Of a DNA stretch of 16,043 nt, positions 1-8,998 are shown one piece after another. The stretch is taken from the NCBI GenBank assembly GCA_005223375.1, contig RXOD01005078.1, positions 1-16,043 of the forward strand, written 5' to 3'. Source of the stretch: Amoebophrya sp. AT5.2. Lineage: Eukaryota > Sar > Dinophyceae > Syndiniales > Amoebophryaceae. The position numbers and the translations under genes were made by a program. A model generated the notes under the pieces. The model worked only from the letters and a program-made list of their open reading frames with translations. It ran no database searches and was not told the origin of the DNA. Each line of letters opens with the position of its first letter. Within the stretch, counting starts at the first letter, position 1.

Positions 1-571
1 AGCTCCCCTACGGACTCTGGGTCTGCCTCCTCAAGCAGGATCCCACTTGGCGGCGGCCCCGGCCCTGGATCCGCATTTTCGAGGCCAGCTGCAGCTTCTT
101 CGATCGCCACGAAGGGGGCCTCATCGTGGGCGAGCGCCACGCGGGAGTCGATCGGCTGCGACTCATGGGCTTCCCGCATGACCACGCACGATGACACCTT
201 GCCATCACAGACGCCACACCGAATGTAGTCCGCCCCAACCGTTGTCTCCAGGAGCCTGGCCGCCGCTCTGCCATCCCCAGACATCACGCTCCAGACGATC
301 TCCTGTTGCGGGTTGGAAAGCCCCTTCAGCCACCGGCGGAGCGAGCCAAACCGGGCGGCCAGCGTCCCGCGCATGCAGCCCGTGGTGCTAGCATCCCCCC
401 TGGTTTCTACTTCCTTCACGACGGTGGCGCGGAGGTTCTCGCGGATGTGCTGGCGAACTAGCCGGAGGGGCACCGATAGCTGCGGGCAAAAGTCGCGGAG
501 CGGGAGGTCGGGCAGCTGCATTTTTTGGAGGATATCGGCCTCCGAGTGGGGTGAAACCCCTGCATGTCCTG
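1..571 (-). CDS. Hypothetical protein, large exon, 3' end outside window
   Basis: An uninterrupted minus-strand frame of about 190 codons runs off the left edge, so the C-terminus is missing. It reads as ordinary globular protein: a mixed charged stretch (SPHSEADILQKMQLPDLPL), an Arg-rich middle (RGTLAARFGSLRRWLKGL), a CxxC pair in YIRCGVCDGK, then an acidic, Pro/Gly-rich tail (GLENADPGPGPPPSG). The exon probably starts at a 3' splice site just above 571 (TTCATCTACTCAG before GACATGC on the minus strand). An in-frame ATG at 605 is the alternative start. The plus strand in the same codon register has stops at 192 and 467, so the minus strand is favoured. No family recognised. Confidence 0.6.
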
Positions 572-652
572 AGTAGATGAATACATAGAGGACTGATATC
601 TCCATCTTCTTCTTCCCAGCATACAGTTCCAGCTACAGAAAGCATTACATAC

Positions 653-802
653 AGACTCAAATTTGCAAAAACTTAAAAACTTCGTAGGTTTCGGCGGTTT
701 CCGAGGCCGCGCGCAGCAGCTGTGATAGCGTAGCGCAGCGAGCGGGAGCCGCCGGAACCTACGAAGTTTCTAAGTTTTTGCGATTTAAGCTTATTTGAGT
801 CT
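653..802. repeat. Imperfect inverted-repeat element, about 150 bp
   Basis: The left arm (653-712) and right arm (744-802) are inverted copies. They share AGACTCAAAT at the outer end, GCAAAAACTT in the middle and AACTTCGTAGGTT near the loop, followed by CGGCGG with a few mismatches. The right arm has about 8 extra bases. The loop (about 713-743) is GC-rich. Such a structure is typical of a MITE or an intron-borne mobile element. I see no clear target-site duplication and no second copy in the window. It lies in the putative long intron upstream of the left-edge exon. Confidence 0.85.
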
Positions 803-1100
803 TAGCAGTCGCACGATCGAATAACCAAGCGAAGCCAGCAGGGTGCCCAGCGCGATGCATGCTTTCCGATGACTCAGGTGCTGCTACTATCTAAGATATT
901 GAGCTGCGTCTACTTTTCATGAAACGGTCGGGATGCCATTGTTCCAGTTCTGTTCCCCATTATCGGCACTTCTATAGAACAACTGAAATACTCACAAAAA
1001 TACAATTCTGATTCTTCAACTCGAATGCTGCCGACGAGTTCCAGCTATTCGGTATGCCGCGCGCATTTCTTCGGCCCGACGCAAATCACTACGCCAATAC

Positions 1101-1315
1101 TTTCCAGCGTGGAAAGCCTGCTTCCGTCAGAACTCCTCGCGAAACCGCTTCGCTGCTGAAGTCCACAAATCCAATCCTTGATGGCGATGTCATGAAGCCG
1201 GACTCGGGGTTGAAAACAAGCTGTAGCACGGTCTTCGTCGGGCGGCTGGGGTCTGGTGCTGCTGGTCTGACGACCAGAAGTCTGATTGGCGAGGCTGTTC
1301 AACGAAGTCGCTCAT
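1101..1315 (-). CDS. Possible 5' exon(s) of the left-edge gene
   Basis: Two minus-strand frames read like protein here: an ATG at 1315 starting MSDFVEQPRQSDFW, and a second frame containing LHDIAIKDWICGLQQRSGF and SSDGSRLSTLE. A GTATTGG donor at 1100 has the right phase to join the exon beginning at 571, giving an intron of about 530 nt that would contain the inverted repeat at 653-802. The change between the two frames has no convincing intron. A plus-strand frame of 140 codons (1054-1476) lies in the same codon register and is equally long, so even the strand is uncertain. Confidence 0.25.
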
Positions 1316-1622
1316 GTAGTTCCCTAGCCGAAATACGGAGTGACGCGGTGAGGCTCCGCTTTCGCCGGGTTCTGCCGGCGCAGCTGCTGAGGCGGAGCTG
1401 CGTGAAGCACGCACGAAAAGGTGACGCGCGGAAGTCAGAAGGAAAGAACCAACCGACCCGGCGAAGGCTCTGGTGATCATGGTAGCGTCCGAATAAATGC
1501 TGCGCCAAGGTGGATTCGTAAGTGCTGCTCCAAAGCGATATGCCAATGCTGCACCAAGGCACTAGGTAGTCCGCGCCAGCAGAAAGCCACATAATAACTT
1601 AACTCACTCCTTGAAAACCATT

Positions 1623-2396
1623 TTACGCATCCATATCCAGACCCCCGTCCTCCTCTACCACCACGGCCCCCCTAGCACCCGACGCCGATTCTTCCGGACA
1701 CGCTACTCCTTCTGCTAGTACTACTGGATTTGTTCCTACTCCTTCTGCGTCTTGAGGTGACGCAGATGTGCTGCCGGAGCCGAAAGATGACGCACTTGCG
1801 CTGACCGTACCTACGGCGATTGTGTGTGTCTCGCCTTGATCATGTTCTCCTCCACCGCGACCACGATGTTCCCCTGCGCTCTGCGCTCCGAACAAATTAA
1901 CCACAGTTTCGGTCAGGCGAGCAAAGTAACCACTGTTTCTGGTGCACATGTGCCTGAGCTCGTTGTTCCTCAAAACCACAGTGCAACTGCTAAGAGCTTG
2001 CAGGTTCTCCCGCTGCTGCTTGAGCTCTTCCTCAGCCGTCTCAAGACTGCTGTACTCGTAGCGACAAACCCGGCCGTCGCCATACGGGTCGAAGCAGTCG
2101 TCGTAGATCTCATCCGCATCTTCTGTTGACTCGTCAGAGTTCTCCCCTTTCCGTGTGCGATCCTCTTTCCCGTCAGAGGCCCCGTTTTTCCGTTCTGGTT
2201 TGGGCAGACTCAAGAACCCATGCCGAACCGCTGGCCCCCAGCGAGATGCGCAGCCGCAACGTACCAGCGCGGGCTTTACTAAAGATAGGACAGACTCAGT
2301 ACTTCCTTGTAGTCTCACGAAGACGCCCAAAAACTGTGTATCGCTATCGGGAGGAAAGATCGGAGCCCCACAGTAAGTTCTACAGCACAAGCACGC
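1623..2396 (-). CDS. Acidic, Ser/Gly-rich coiled-coil protein, main exon
   Basis: This is one uninterrupted exon of 258 codons ending in TAA, and among the clearest coding stretches in the window. In order it shows a Cys/Arg-rich start, a Lys/Glu/Asp-rich acidic segment (KGENSDESTEDADEIYDD), a predicted short coiled coil (TAEEELKQQRENLQALSS), an ordinary segment (RHMCTRNSGYFARLTETVVN), a Gly/Ser/Thr-rich low-complexity region and an acidic end (VEEDGGLDMDA). No membrane segment or catalytic motif is visible. All Gln codons are CAA or CAG. The exon probably starts after the AG at 2397, joined to further exons up to 2690. No family recognised; a nuclear or scaffold role would be a guess. Confidence 0.72.
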   Translation of the reverse strand, partial: ACLCCRTYCGAPIFPPDSDTQFLGVFVRLQGSTESVLSLVKPALVRCGCASRWGPAVRHGFLSLPKPERKNGASDGKEDRTRKGENSDESTEDADEIYDDCFDPYGDGRVCRYEYSSLETAEEELKQQRENLQALSSCTVVLRNNELRHMCTRNSGYFARLTETVVNLFGAQSAGEHRGRGGGEHDQGETHTIAVGTVSASASSFGSGSTSASPQDAEGVGTNPVVLAEGVACPEESASGARGAVVVEEDGGLDMDA

Positions 2397-2690
2397 CTGC
2401 CCCTACGACATCGAGGCCAAAGACGGGGGTCAGCAAGCAGCCATCGGCTTGCCTATCATCCAGTGGGAACTCTCAATCACGCAACGAACGCAGCTCAGAG
2501 TAGCTCCCTAAGCCACCTGCTGAGAAGTCAAAAAAGCGAGACGCCTGCGCCGCTCCAGCGTCATATGCGACTTTTCGTGTAGCTACTTACTTCCTGCCGC
2601 TCTCTGTGATGTCTCTTTTCAAGTCCTATTTTGCGCGACTTTGTCGACTGCGCTAGGCACTAGTAGACGTCTTTCGTGGCACTTTCGCAT
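2397..2690 (-). CDS. Probable 5' exons of the acidic coiled-coil gene
   Basis: Protein-like segments in changing frames run from an ATG at 2690: MRKCHERRLLVPSAVDK, then TSQRAAG ending at a strong GTAAGT donor, then TGGLGSYSELQFPLDDRQAD and GCLLTP. They can be joined in phase by GT-AG introns of 27, 71, 18 and 28 nt, the second with a good pyrimidine-rich acceptor. The result enters the main exon in frame. The 18-nt intron is dubious and the chain is not unique. The ATG shares one base with the stop codon of the next gene upstream. Confidence 0.35.
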
Positions 2691-3487
2691 CACTTTCGGT
2701 TACATGATGTTGTAGCGAGGTCGCCCATTCTTAAGTGCAAGTACTGACGCCATGTAATTCCGCCACTGCACCACGAGAAGCAGACTGCGTAAAACACGTA
2801 GAAGAGGAAGGAGAGGTCGACGGAGGTGCAGTGCAATGCTGCGATGTTGTCAACAAACGCCAAAACGCGCGAGGAGATGAATTGGAGGCAAAAACTGTAG
2901 GTGAAGAAGGAGATGTCGACGCCCAATCCAGACCAATTCAAGACGTGCTCCAAGGTGTGCGCGGCGTACTCCAAGACGTACAAGATGCACTCGTACGCCC
3001 GGAAATACAACAAGAGGGGGAGGACGACGAACCACATGAAGGACCACAGCCGCGCCTTTCCGAAAACGGGGAAGCCGTCCCTATGCGGAGGAAAGACGTT
3101 CTTGCTACCCGTTCGGTGGAGACAGGAGAAAGGGAATACGTCCCCGAGGAAGTGCAGTGGCACGGACAGGCAAACGTCAGCTGCAAGAAGCTGCGCCGCC
3201 ATCTGACGTCGGAGTTCGCTGGCCGCCAAGTGCAAACGCAAGTACGTCAGCAGCATCACCGCAAAGGTACCGCAGTTGTGTCCTGTGATTGGTTGGCATA
3301 AGACAAGAGGATAAAAAGATGAAAAACAACATGCATCACACTCCTCGTGGAGAGATAGCGAGTTCTTATTTTTACGGTTTGCTTTCCCTTTCGATCTTAC
3401 GCAGTCATTCGTTGATACAGTTCGAGCTTGGCCCAACACTGCTACTAGTACCACTGCAGACCAAAACCAATCGTAGCGCGCATTCAT
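2690..3487 (-). CDS. Multi-pass membrane protein
   Basis: A frame of 265 codons from an ATG at 3487 to a TGA. The N-terminus is hydrophobic (WFWSAVVLVAVLGQA), compatible with a signal peptide or anchor. A polar Lys/Asn-rich linker follows, then several hydrophobic stretches: around CGTFAVMLLTYLRL, LWSFMWFVVLPLLLYF, DISFFTYSFCLQF and DLSFLFYVFYAVCFSW. Codons in the second half are rich in third-position C, a strong coding sign. A GTAAGA donor near residue 30 and an AG 36 nt later could remove VRSKGKANRKNK in phase, so an intron is possible there. The acidic plus-strand frame opposite it (2735-3301) is a mirror of the hydrophobic codons. No family recognised. Confidence 0.72.
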   Translation of the reverse strand: MNARYDWFWSAVVLVAVLGQARTVSTNDCVRSKGKANRKNKNSLSLHEECDACCFSSFYPLVLCQPITGHNCGTFAVMLLTYLRLHLAASELRRQMAAQLLAADVCLSVPLHFLGDVFPFSCLHRTGSKNVFPPHRDGFPVFGKARLWSFMWFVVLPLLLYFRAYECILYVLEYAAHTLEHVLNWSGLGVDISFFTYSFCLQFISSRVLAFVDNIAALHCTSVDLSFLFYVFYAVCFSWCSGGITWRQYLHLRMGDLATTSCNRK

Positions 3488-3969
3488 TGATGATGCTGTT
3501 GACGCTGAGTCTCCACGCAGTAGCAGTGCCAATACTCATTCAGAATTGATTTAAAGCTGGAGACAAACCAACGACAGAGACTGACTCTGACGTGAAGACC
3601 CCAGACTTTTCGCTTGCACGTCTTTTACGGCGGACGGATAGTGTAGAAAGGAAATACTTCCGGGCGCAAAGAAAAGCTGATCTATCGAGCCAATCGCCAA
3701 ACCCCGACTGAGCTGAAGATCGGAACTGGGTCCAGGAGAGACGAGGCTACACAAGGAGTATGGGGTCGGCGGGCGGATTACACATTTGCATCCATTTATT
3801 CGCGAAGGGAAGTTTTGACTTTTTTCATGTCTCTAGCTCTACGTTTCCCTCCTACATTGGTCGAATTTACATCCATTTATGTTACATCCATTGCTTGAGC
3901 CAATTCATCAAAAGCACAGCGTTAAGCTTATAGAAAGAGAAACGCTAGCAGTACCATGCTCCCCGGGGG
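3488..3969. other. Intergenic region with short CATCCATT repeats
   Basis: No convincing gene is seen. The stretch separates the start of the membrane-protein gene from the end of the gene at 3970-4345, so it should hold the promoter of the former. It contains CATCCATTTAT at 3789-3799 and 3870-3880 and a shorter copy at 3885-3892. A minus-strand frame at 3551-3754 is Ser-rich and unconvincing. Confidence 0.5.
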
Positions 3970-4345
3970 CTAGGGAATACGGCGGTGGTAGTGGGGTCCT
4001 CCACGTTTGGTCGTCGCATTAGAGGGGGGTGACCATAATTTCTCCATAGCTGAATGCTGGCTGCAGGCTCGTATCATCGAATTAATTTTTAGGTGGAGGA
4101 GGAGCAAAACTAAAACTACGACACGAAACACAGTTCCAAGACAAGACCGGTCAAAAGAAACCCGCTCCCGCAGCCGGGCCGAGGGCGGGCTTGTGTACCT
4201 CCGAAACCAAGCGAACACCCCGATCCCTCTTTGACTCCAATCGTGCAAACACGTACCCCGAGAAAACAAGGCTGCTCTAGCACAGCCAAAACAAGGACAA
4301 GACAGATCAACACCACTTCGAAGCTGGAGCTGCCTCCCTCTCCAT
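3970..4345 (-). CDS. Small single-pass membrane protein, three exons
   Basis: The model starts at an ATG at 4345 (MEREAAPASK). A 42-nt GT-AG intron (4272-4313) with a T-rich tract leads into LVFSGYVFARLESKRDRGVR. A 34-nt GT-AG intron (4165-4198) leads into the last exon, which has one clear membrane segment (TVFRVVVLVLLLLHLKI) and a basic tail ending at TAG. The total is about 99 residues, in phase throughout. The first two exons read well; the third is Arg/Ser-rich after the membrane segment and less certain. It begins about 110 bases after the stop of the next gene upstream. No family recognised. Confidence 0.42.
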
Positions 4346-4452
4346 GTCCCTGAAGCTTTACCCCAATGAATCCCCAGAACCGCCCCCCTCGAGGGCGCCC
4401 TCACTCTGGCCAAAACTACAACTTTTCTGGGAAACTTCATCTCAGCCCCCCT

Positions 4453-5643
4453 CTAATTCCAATCCAGTTCGTTTGTGGTCCGCCTCTTTTCCCAAATCGC
4501 ATCGAGCTCGTCGGGTGTTAGACAAGCATACATCTCTAACGTCTCCACCACATCTGCAACGACCCGAATGCGCCCCATGGAGCAGGTCCCGAGCTCTGCT
4601 GTCTCATCCTCCGCGAACTTGTAATTCTGTTTTTCGAACATGTATGGAGAACCTTGCTGATTCATTCCTGTTTCTACGGCAGAAACTCTGCACGCAGCAA
4701 AAATACAACCTAGACCAAACAAAGCTGCACCGGCGGAGCAAGACGCGCAGAAAGTCCTCACAATCTCTCTGTCAGATCAAAGTGCTGCCGTGGTCACGGA
4801 CACGGTTCTGAACAGACTATCTAATATTTTTTACATGATCCCACCGTAGCGCACCAGCTCAGGCGAGCTGATCACTGTCAAACCCTCCTAGCTTCCAAAT
4901 AAGACTCATCTACGAGCAGAAGATTCGTGAGTGAGACATGGCTGCCGAAACATGTCTTTGACTCTGCCCACAGCAATTTAGTTCGCAAGTCACAGCTAGT
5001 ATAATCATATGTCGGAGTCACCGTTTTCGATAGGGCAGGAAGAATCAGCCCACGAAACCATAACTCCCCGAATTCGCGCTTCACGCTTATCCGGCCGCAA
5101 TGCTTTCCACCACTGACGAAATGCACCTGTGGGAGCAAGTAGGAGGGGAATGCCACGGAAACGAGAACGACAACCGTCGGCAGTGATGAAGCCCTCTAGT
5201 AAAAAGCCAATGATACAGTCATACCAACATCTACATCCACAGAATAATAGTACGTCAAAAACAAGCTAACCTCCCTTTTATGGTCGCCGCCTCCTTGATC
5301 GCGAAACCGGAATCCGAGTGCAACATGCCGAAAGCCAAGCTTGTCCAGCAGCCACGAGTCCCGGAACTGGTAAATCAGAACTTAGAGGCATACTTATCAG
5401 TTTTCGCGTATCCATGCCTTTTATGCGATTTTTCGGTTCGAAAGCGGGCTCGAGGAAGAGGGCCATGATCTCGACGTCGAACCTAACGCAAACGTGTCTG
5501 CGTGCGTCTCCGAAATGATGAACAGGAAGGGCACGACCCTACCTAGATATAGATTCGTGGAGGTGCAGCTCTAGGCACCATAGTTAGAAAGACGCGCATC
5601 CGTTCGCGGGAACTACTCTTTCATCTGCTACTGCGGCGTACAT
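4453..5643 (-). CDS. Hypothetical protein, 232 aa, six exons
   Basis: Exons on the minus strand: 5617-5643, 5483-5570, 5271-5380, 5022-5126, 4835-4887 and 4453-4768. The introns are 46, 102, 144, 134 and 66 nt, all GT-AG. Every junction is in phase and the total is 233 codons including TAG. The acceptor before 5126 (TGCTCCCACAG) is strong. The protein begins MYAAVADER and has a hydrophobic stretch (VVPFLFIISE), then VLIYQFRDSWLLDKLGF, KREFGELWFRGLILPAL and GLTVISSPELVRYGG. A second hydrophobic stretch (AGAALFGLGCIFAACRVSA) precedes an acidic C-terminus (LTPDELDAIWEKRRT). It may be membrane-associated. No family recognised. The starting exon is the least certain; a 26-nt intron is an alternative at the fourth junction. 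Confidence 0.6.
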
Positions 5644-5704
5644 ATAGTCGAAGTTTTTTTTTTCATGTCGAAAAATACGCGAAGCGCCAAATAGTTCGTC
5701 TTCA

Positions 5705-7851
5705 TTAGTGTGCGGAAACGTCCACCGTCACGATTGCGCTTCTTTCCTCAGTGTCGGCGTCGATTTGTGTGGTCACCAGCAGGTTTTCGTGGTTGCGGCG
5801 GACGTGAACGGAGTCTTTTTCCGGCCCTCGAGAGCGGTAACGTAAATTAGAGGGGGATGGGAGTACTACCACATCTGTCACGGGCGCTCGGACCATGTGC
5901 TTCATGAGCCTGTTTAGCTCCAATGATCTACGCCCGCACCTCTACTCGTACTCCCGAGTACGGCATGCATCATCTATCTGCAGGAGCATAGCCATAGTAA
6001 TTTATTAATTAATGACTCGCAGTCAAACCGTCAATTCTATGCGGGGCAGCGTTATAAACTTCGTTGTGCGTCACTCGCGTGTTAAGCACCTCGTTTAGTC
6101 TAGAGCGCATGGCCAGGTAGCTTGTCAAGATGTGGAAGACCATTACACCATAAATGCAACCCAGATGTAGAAGACGAAAAGCGAGAAAAACCCGAGAGTG
6201 CTCCGTTGCGATGTTAAGTACGGGCGGCACTCGGCCTCATTCTCCAGTACGTGAGTGTCCTGTTTCGTTGGAGCGTCGACACCAGCATCAACCGACTCCC
6301 GCGACTGCTGCTTGTTCTGAGCCGACTCGAGGGTCGGATCGGGTTCGAATTTGCAGACGCTTTCTGCCTCCGAATTTGAATTGGTTTTCGTTTTCATCCT
6401 GCGGGGGCCTTGAACGCGTGAGGCTGGCGGCTTTGAGTAGTAGTAGTGATAGGTCGTCGGAAGTTGGTTGCCAGGTAGGCGACTCTGAGTCTTGTGTGTT
6501 GTGGTTGGTAGTTGGATGACAGGCAAGTAACTCTTGGTCTTACAGTTCCCACACACGCCAAGTGGCACTCCGTTGTGGCCGTCGCTGCAGCAAAGCACGG
6601 CAACAAGTGGTGGTAAGGCGTGCTCATTGTTGTAGCGTCCGCGGTGGTGTAGCAGTGCTCGCGCCGAAAGTGTCCCAGTCGCCACTCGCGCTGCTACTAC
6701 GCGCTCCAACAACGTCGCTCGCAGCTCTGAATTTTCGGGATCGTCGGAATACCCACGAAGGCTGCTGTTATCCGCACTAGGAATTGACGCGCCGTTCTTG
6801 CTGTAATCTGCCGTAAGCGACGTACCCCTGCCGGTACCGTTGCCGCCGCCATGATCCAGATTTGCATTCGTAGAATTCACCGCACCTCCCCCGTCCACAC
6901 CTTCCGTGACCATGTACTCAAGAACATCTCCCTGTGGCCGCGCCAGTTAGCGGAAATGGAAACACGAAAGCGAAATAGGGTGGAGTAGTTTCGAGGAATG
7001 CCCAGTTCTCTGCAAGGGTGGTCAGTGCGCAGGAAGAAGACCTTGCTCCTACGGCAGGCCTTTCGTGGTAGGTGCCAATCCTACAGAGCTGCAGACGAAA
7101 AAGCAAGGTTGATCTCGAGAATAGTAGAGGAGTCGGCAACCTTCAGAAGGAAAACAAAAAGCGCAAGGCCCACGTCTATTCTGAAGCCATCTGATAGTGC
7201 GTTCTGGCCCTGAAAAAATGCAAATCTCCCTGACAGTCTGTATTTCGCATTGATGCGTCAAATTTTGGGCCCAGTACAACGGAAGGATCGCTGTGCCGCC
7301 CTCCGGATGATCTACCGAGGGCAAAAATTCAGGAGAAGTTTTCGCTTTCGTCTTTCCTGTTCCTATATTGTACTGTCGTTATCGTGGTCCTGAAGCGCAA
7401 TGGCATTGCGGCCGTGAGGCGTACTGCTGGCCGCGCCCTGACGATGTGCAGTAAAATCCACATCCGACCGCTGAGTTGCATCTGAATGATCCGAACACCT
7501 CGTGTAGTTTCCACTACCGTAGCCCGTCTGCGTACTCACTGATGTCCAAAAGGGCTGCGCCTGCTCTTCATCTCCTCCAAACGCCCTTCCGAGTGCTACT
7601 CCCAGCAACACACTAACCAAAATCATCAGCAGCAGGTGGAAAACACGGAGCCCCCAATCATGCCGATGGTCCCACGTACGGTCTGCCACCAGAAACTTGT
7701 CCAATGCGTGGATAACCTTGCCGCGTCGGCGGCGGACTCGTTCGCTCAGCTGGAGGCTTAGTTCTGCAGTGGGGAGAAGTTTCTTCTGTGGCGCGTTTGG
7801 TGCACGTGGCGCGTTAGGATCATTGAGAACCTTTTTCACCTCTGCTATCAT
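5705..7851 (-). CDS. Large membrane protein, about 630 aa, eight exons
   Basis: Exons: 7374-7851, 7235-7344, 7085-7209, 6964-7048, 6147-6931, 6060-6120, 5952-5977 and 5705-5927. The introns are 29, 25, 36, 32, 26, 82 and 24 nt, all GT-AG and in phase; the sum is 631 codons. The start at 7851 has an in-frame TAA two codons upstream. Residues 1-75 are basic, followed by a membrane segment (VFHLLLMILVSVLLGVALG). A second hydrophobic stretch is VGLALFVFLL. A long polar region with Asn-glycosylation motifs (NST, NGT, NSS) follows, then a Thr/Pro/Tyr stretch with QLPTT twice, then a membrane segment (LGFFSLFVFYIWVAFMVYLAM) and a polar tail. The 785-nt exon 5 is very solid. No family recognised; receptor, channel or surface protein are guesses. 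Confidence 0.62.
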
Positions 7852-8274
7852 CCACAGTTACAGGGGAACGAACCCACATTGCTTCGGACTTATGCTTTGA
7901 AAATTCCACAGTTAATCTGTGGTGTCCAAGATAGTATGGTTGGGCAAATATTTATATTACGCCGTGACTTCAAACGGAAAGGAAGCTCCCTGGGAGGCCG
8001 ACAACCAATAACGCAGCTAAGGATTGGGCCTGAAGGCGCCGCATCGTAATCGGCCTGGGATCACAGAACAGGTGAAGCGGTCAGAAAACACGGAGTCATC
8101 GGCACACGGCGAAAGTTCTACAAAACGCTGGCTCCGACGGGCTACCTAGCTACGGCCCAAAAACGCGTTGCAGCAAACTGAAGGCTAAACTACATCTATC
8201 ACATCTCCTGTACTTCAAAGCAGGGTCCGACTCATCGCGAATTGGCTATGCTTTGGCTTTCGCCCAGCTTCTCA
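7852..8274. other. Intergenic region upstream of the large membrane gene
   Basis: No gene assigned. It should contain the 3' end of the zinc-finger transcript and the promoter of the membrane-protein gene. A minus-strand AG after a pyrimidine-rich stretch near 8062 is followed by about 55 open codons, and an ATG there starts a short hydrophobic peptide (MRRLQAQSLAALLVVGLPG). This could be a missed exon. The segment near 7900-7920 holds a small palindrome (CCACAG...CTGTGG). Confidence 0.35.
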
Positions 8275-8694
8275 TTAACATATCATGTGTGACGTCTCCA
8301 AGTAACTGTTATCGGGCCTCCCACACAGTCGCCTCGCGCTAGCTTCAATCGAAATCTGCTGATGAGGTGCAGCGTTACCTCCTAGCCGGAGGACGCCAGT
8401 TGCTGGCGGCCACGCGCGTTCCTCAACACCCTGCACACCCCCGCCCGCCGGTTTCCACTCCCCGTTGTTCTCGGCCTCGATGAAGTCCTCGCGCACGGCC
8501 TGGCAGAAAAGTGGCTTATGCTTTACGTCGTGGCCCCCAAAAACTGCATACACATCTCGGGGCTCGATTTCCCGCCCAACAATGCAGGCCGCAGTGTGCA
8601 CATGATCCATGAACACACTGCGCCACCCTCGCCCTTGCCGGGTCGTTGGGCAGAACGGGCACTTGAAATCTTTCAAGTTATCTTGTCGTGGCAT
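8275..8694 (-). CDS. C2HC/C2H2-like zinc-finger protein
   Basis: The ATG at 8694 starts MPRQDNLKDFKCPFCPTTR. Cys-x2-Cys is followed 17 residues later by DHVHTAAC, giving a CCHC or CCHH set of zinc ligands within the first 45 residues. After it come REIEPRDVYAVFGGHD, an acidic stretch (REDFIEAENNGEW) and a Gly/Pro-rich region. A donor (GGAGGTAACG) lies at 8378. A 36-nt intron keeps the frame open to a TAA at 8275, but shorter introns or the AG near 8062 give other C-termini, so only 8379-8694 is firm. The frame is also open upstream of 8694 without another ATG. The motif suggests nucleic-acid or protein binding. It diverges from the gene at 8999. Confidence 0.6.
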   Translation of the reverse strand: MPRQDNLKDFKCPFCPTTRQGRGWRSVFMDHVHTAACIVGREIEPRDVYAVFGGHDVKHKPLFCQAVREDFIEAENNGEWKPAGGGVQGVEERAWPPATGVLRLGGNAAPHQQISIEASARRLCGRPDNSYLETSHMIC

Positions 8695-8998
8695 GACCGA
8701 CGTCTTTTCTCGGCAATCGTGCTCGGAAGTAAAGACCACTAGAGTAGATGCAGTGTTTGTCTTCGTTGTTGCAGACGAAATTGTAAATGCAGTAAGTATG
8801 GATCGAAGAGAAGAAATGCAATGGGGATGGGTTCAAAGGGCTGAAAAAAAGCTGCTACAGATTGTTCACACCCACTTCTGCCGTTCTTATTTTCTCGAAA
8901 CTCTGGCATCTGTGTCGTGGCGTCGGAGGCCCCCTGACTCTCTCTTCCCCTCTGTCGTTACATTCTCATTCAAGTAAAAAAATAAATCGCCACGCATC
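8695..8998. promoter_or_regulatory. Divergent intergenic region, presumed shared promoter
   Basis: About 300 bases separate the start codons of two oppositely oriented genes. It holds pyrimidine-rich stretches and an A-rich run (AAGTAAAAAAATAAAT) just before the ATG at 8999. No TATA box or known motif could be assigned. The promoter role is inferred from the divergent arrangement only. Confidence 0.4.

Noticed and set aside
3..191. Plus-strand segment with RLRLMGFPHDH, similar to the end of C5 cytosine methyltransferases
   Set aside because: The frame stops at 192, no other methyltransferase motif is present, and the opposite strand has an uninterrupted frame of about 190 codons.
1054..1476. 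Plus-strand open frame of 140 codons
   Set aside because: It lies in the same codon register as a protein-like minus-strand frame. First-base purine bias slightly favours plus, but the minus frame links to the exon at 1-571. Not resolved, so not called.
2735..3301. Plus-strand open frame of 188 codons, rich in Glu, Asp, Gln
   Set aside because: It lies opposite the hydrophobic minus-strand membrane protein; reverse complements of hydrophobic codons give acidic and polar residues. The minus strand has the coding-type third-base bias.
4344..4811. Plus-strand open frame of 155 codons
   Set aside because: It overlaps the last exon of the minus-strand gene at 4453-5643 and is Ser/Pro/Arg-rich without domains.
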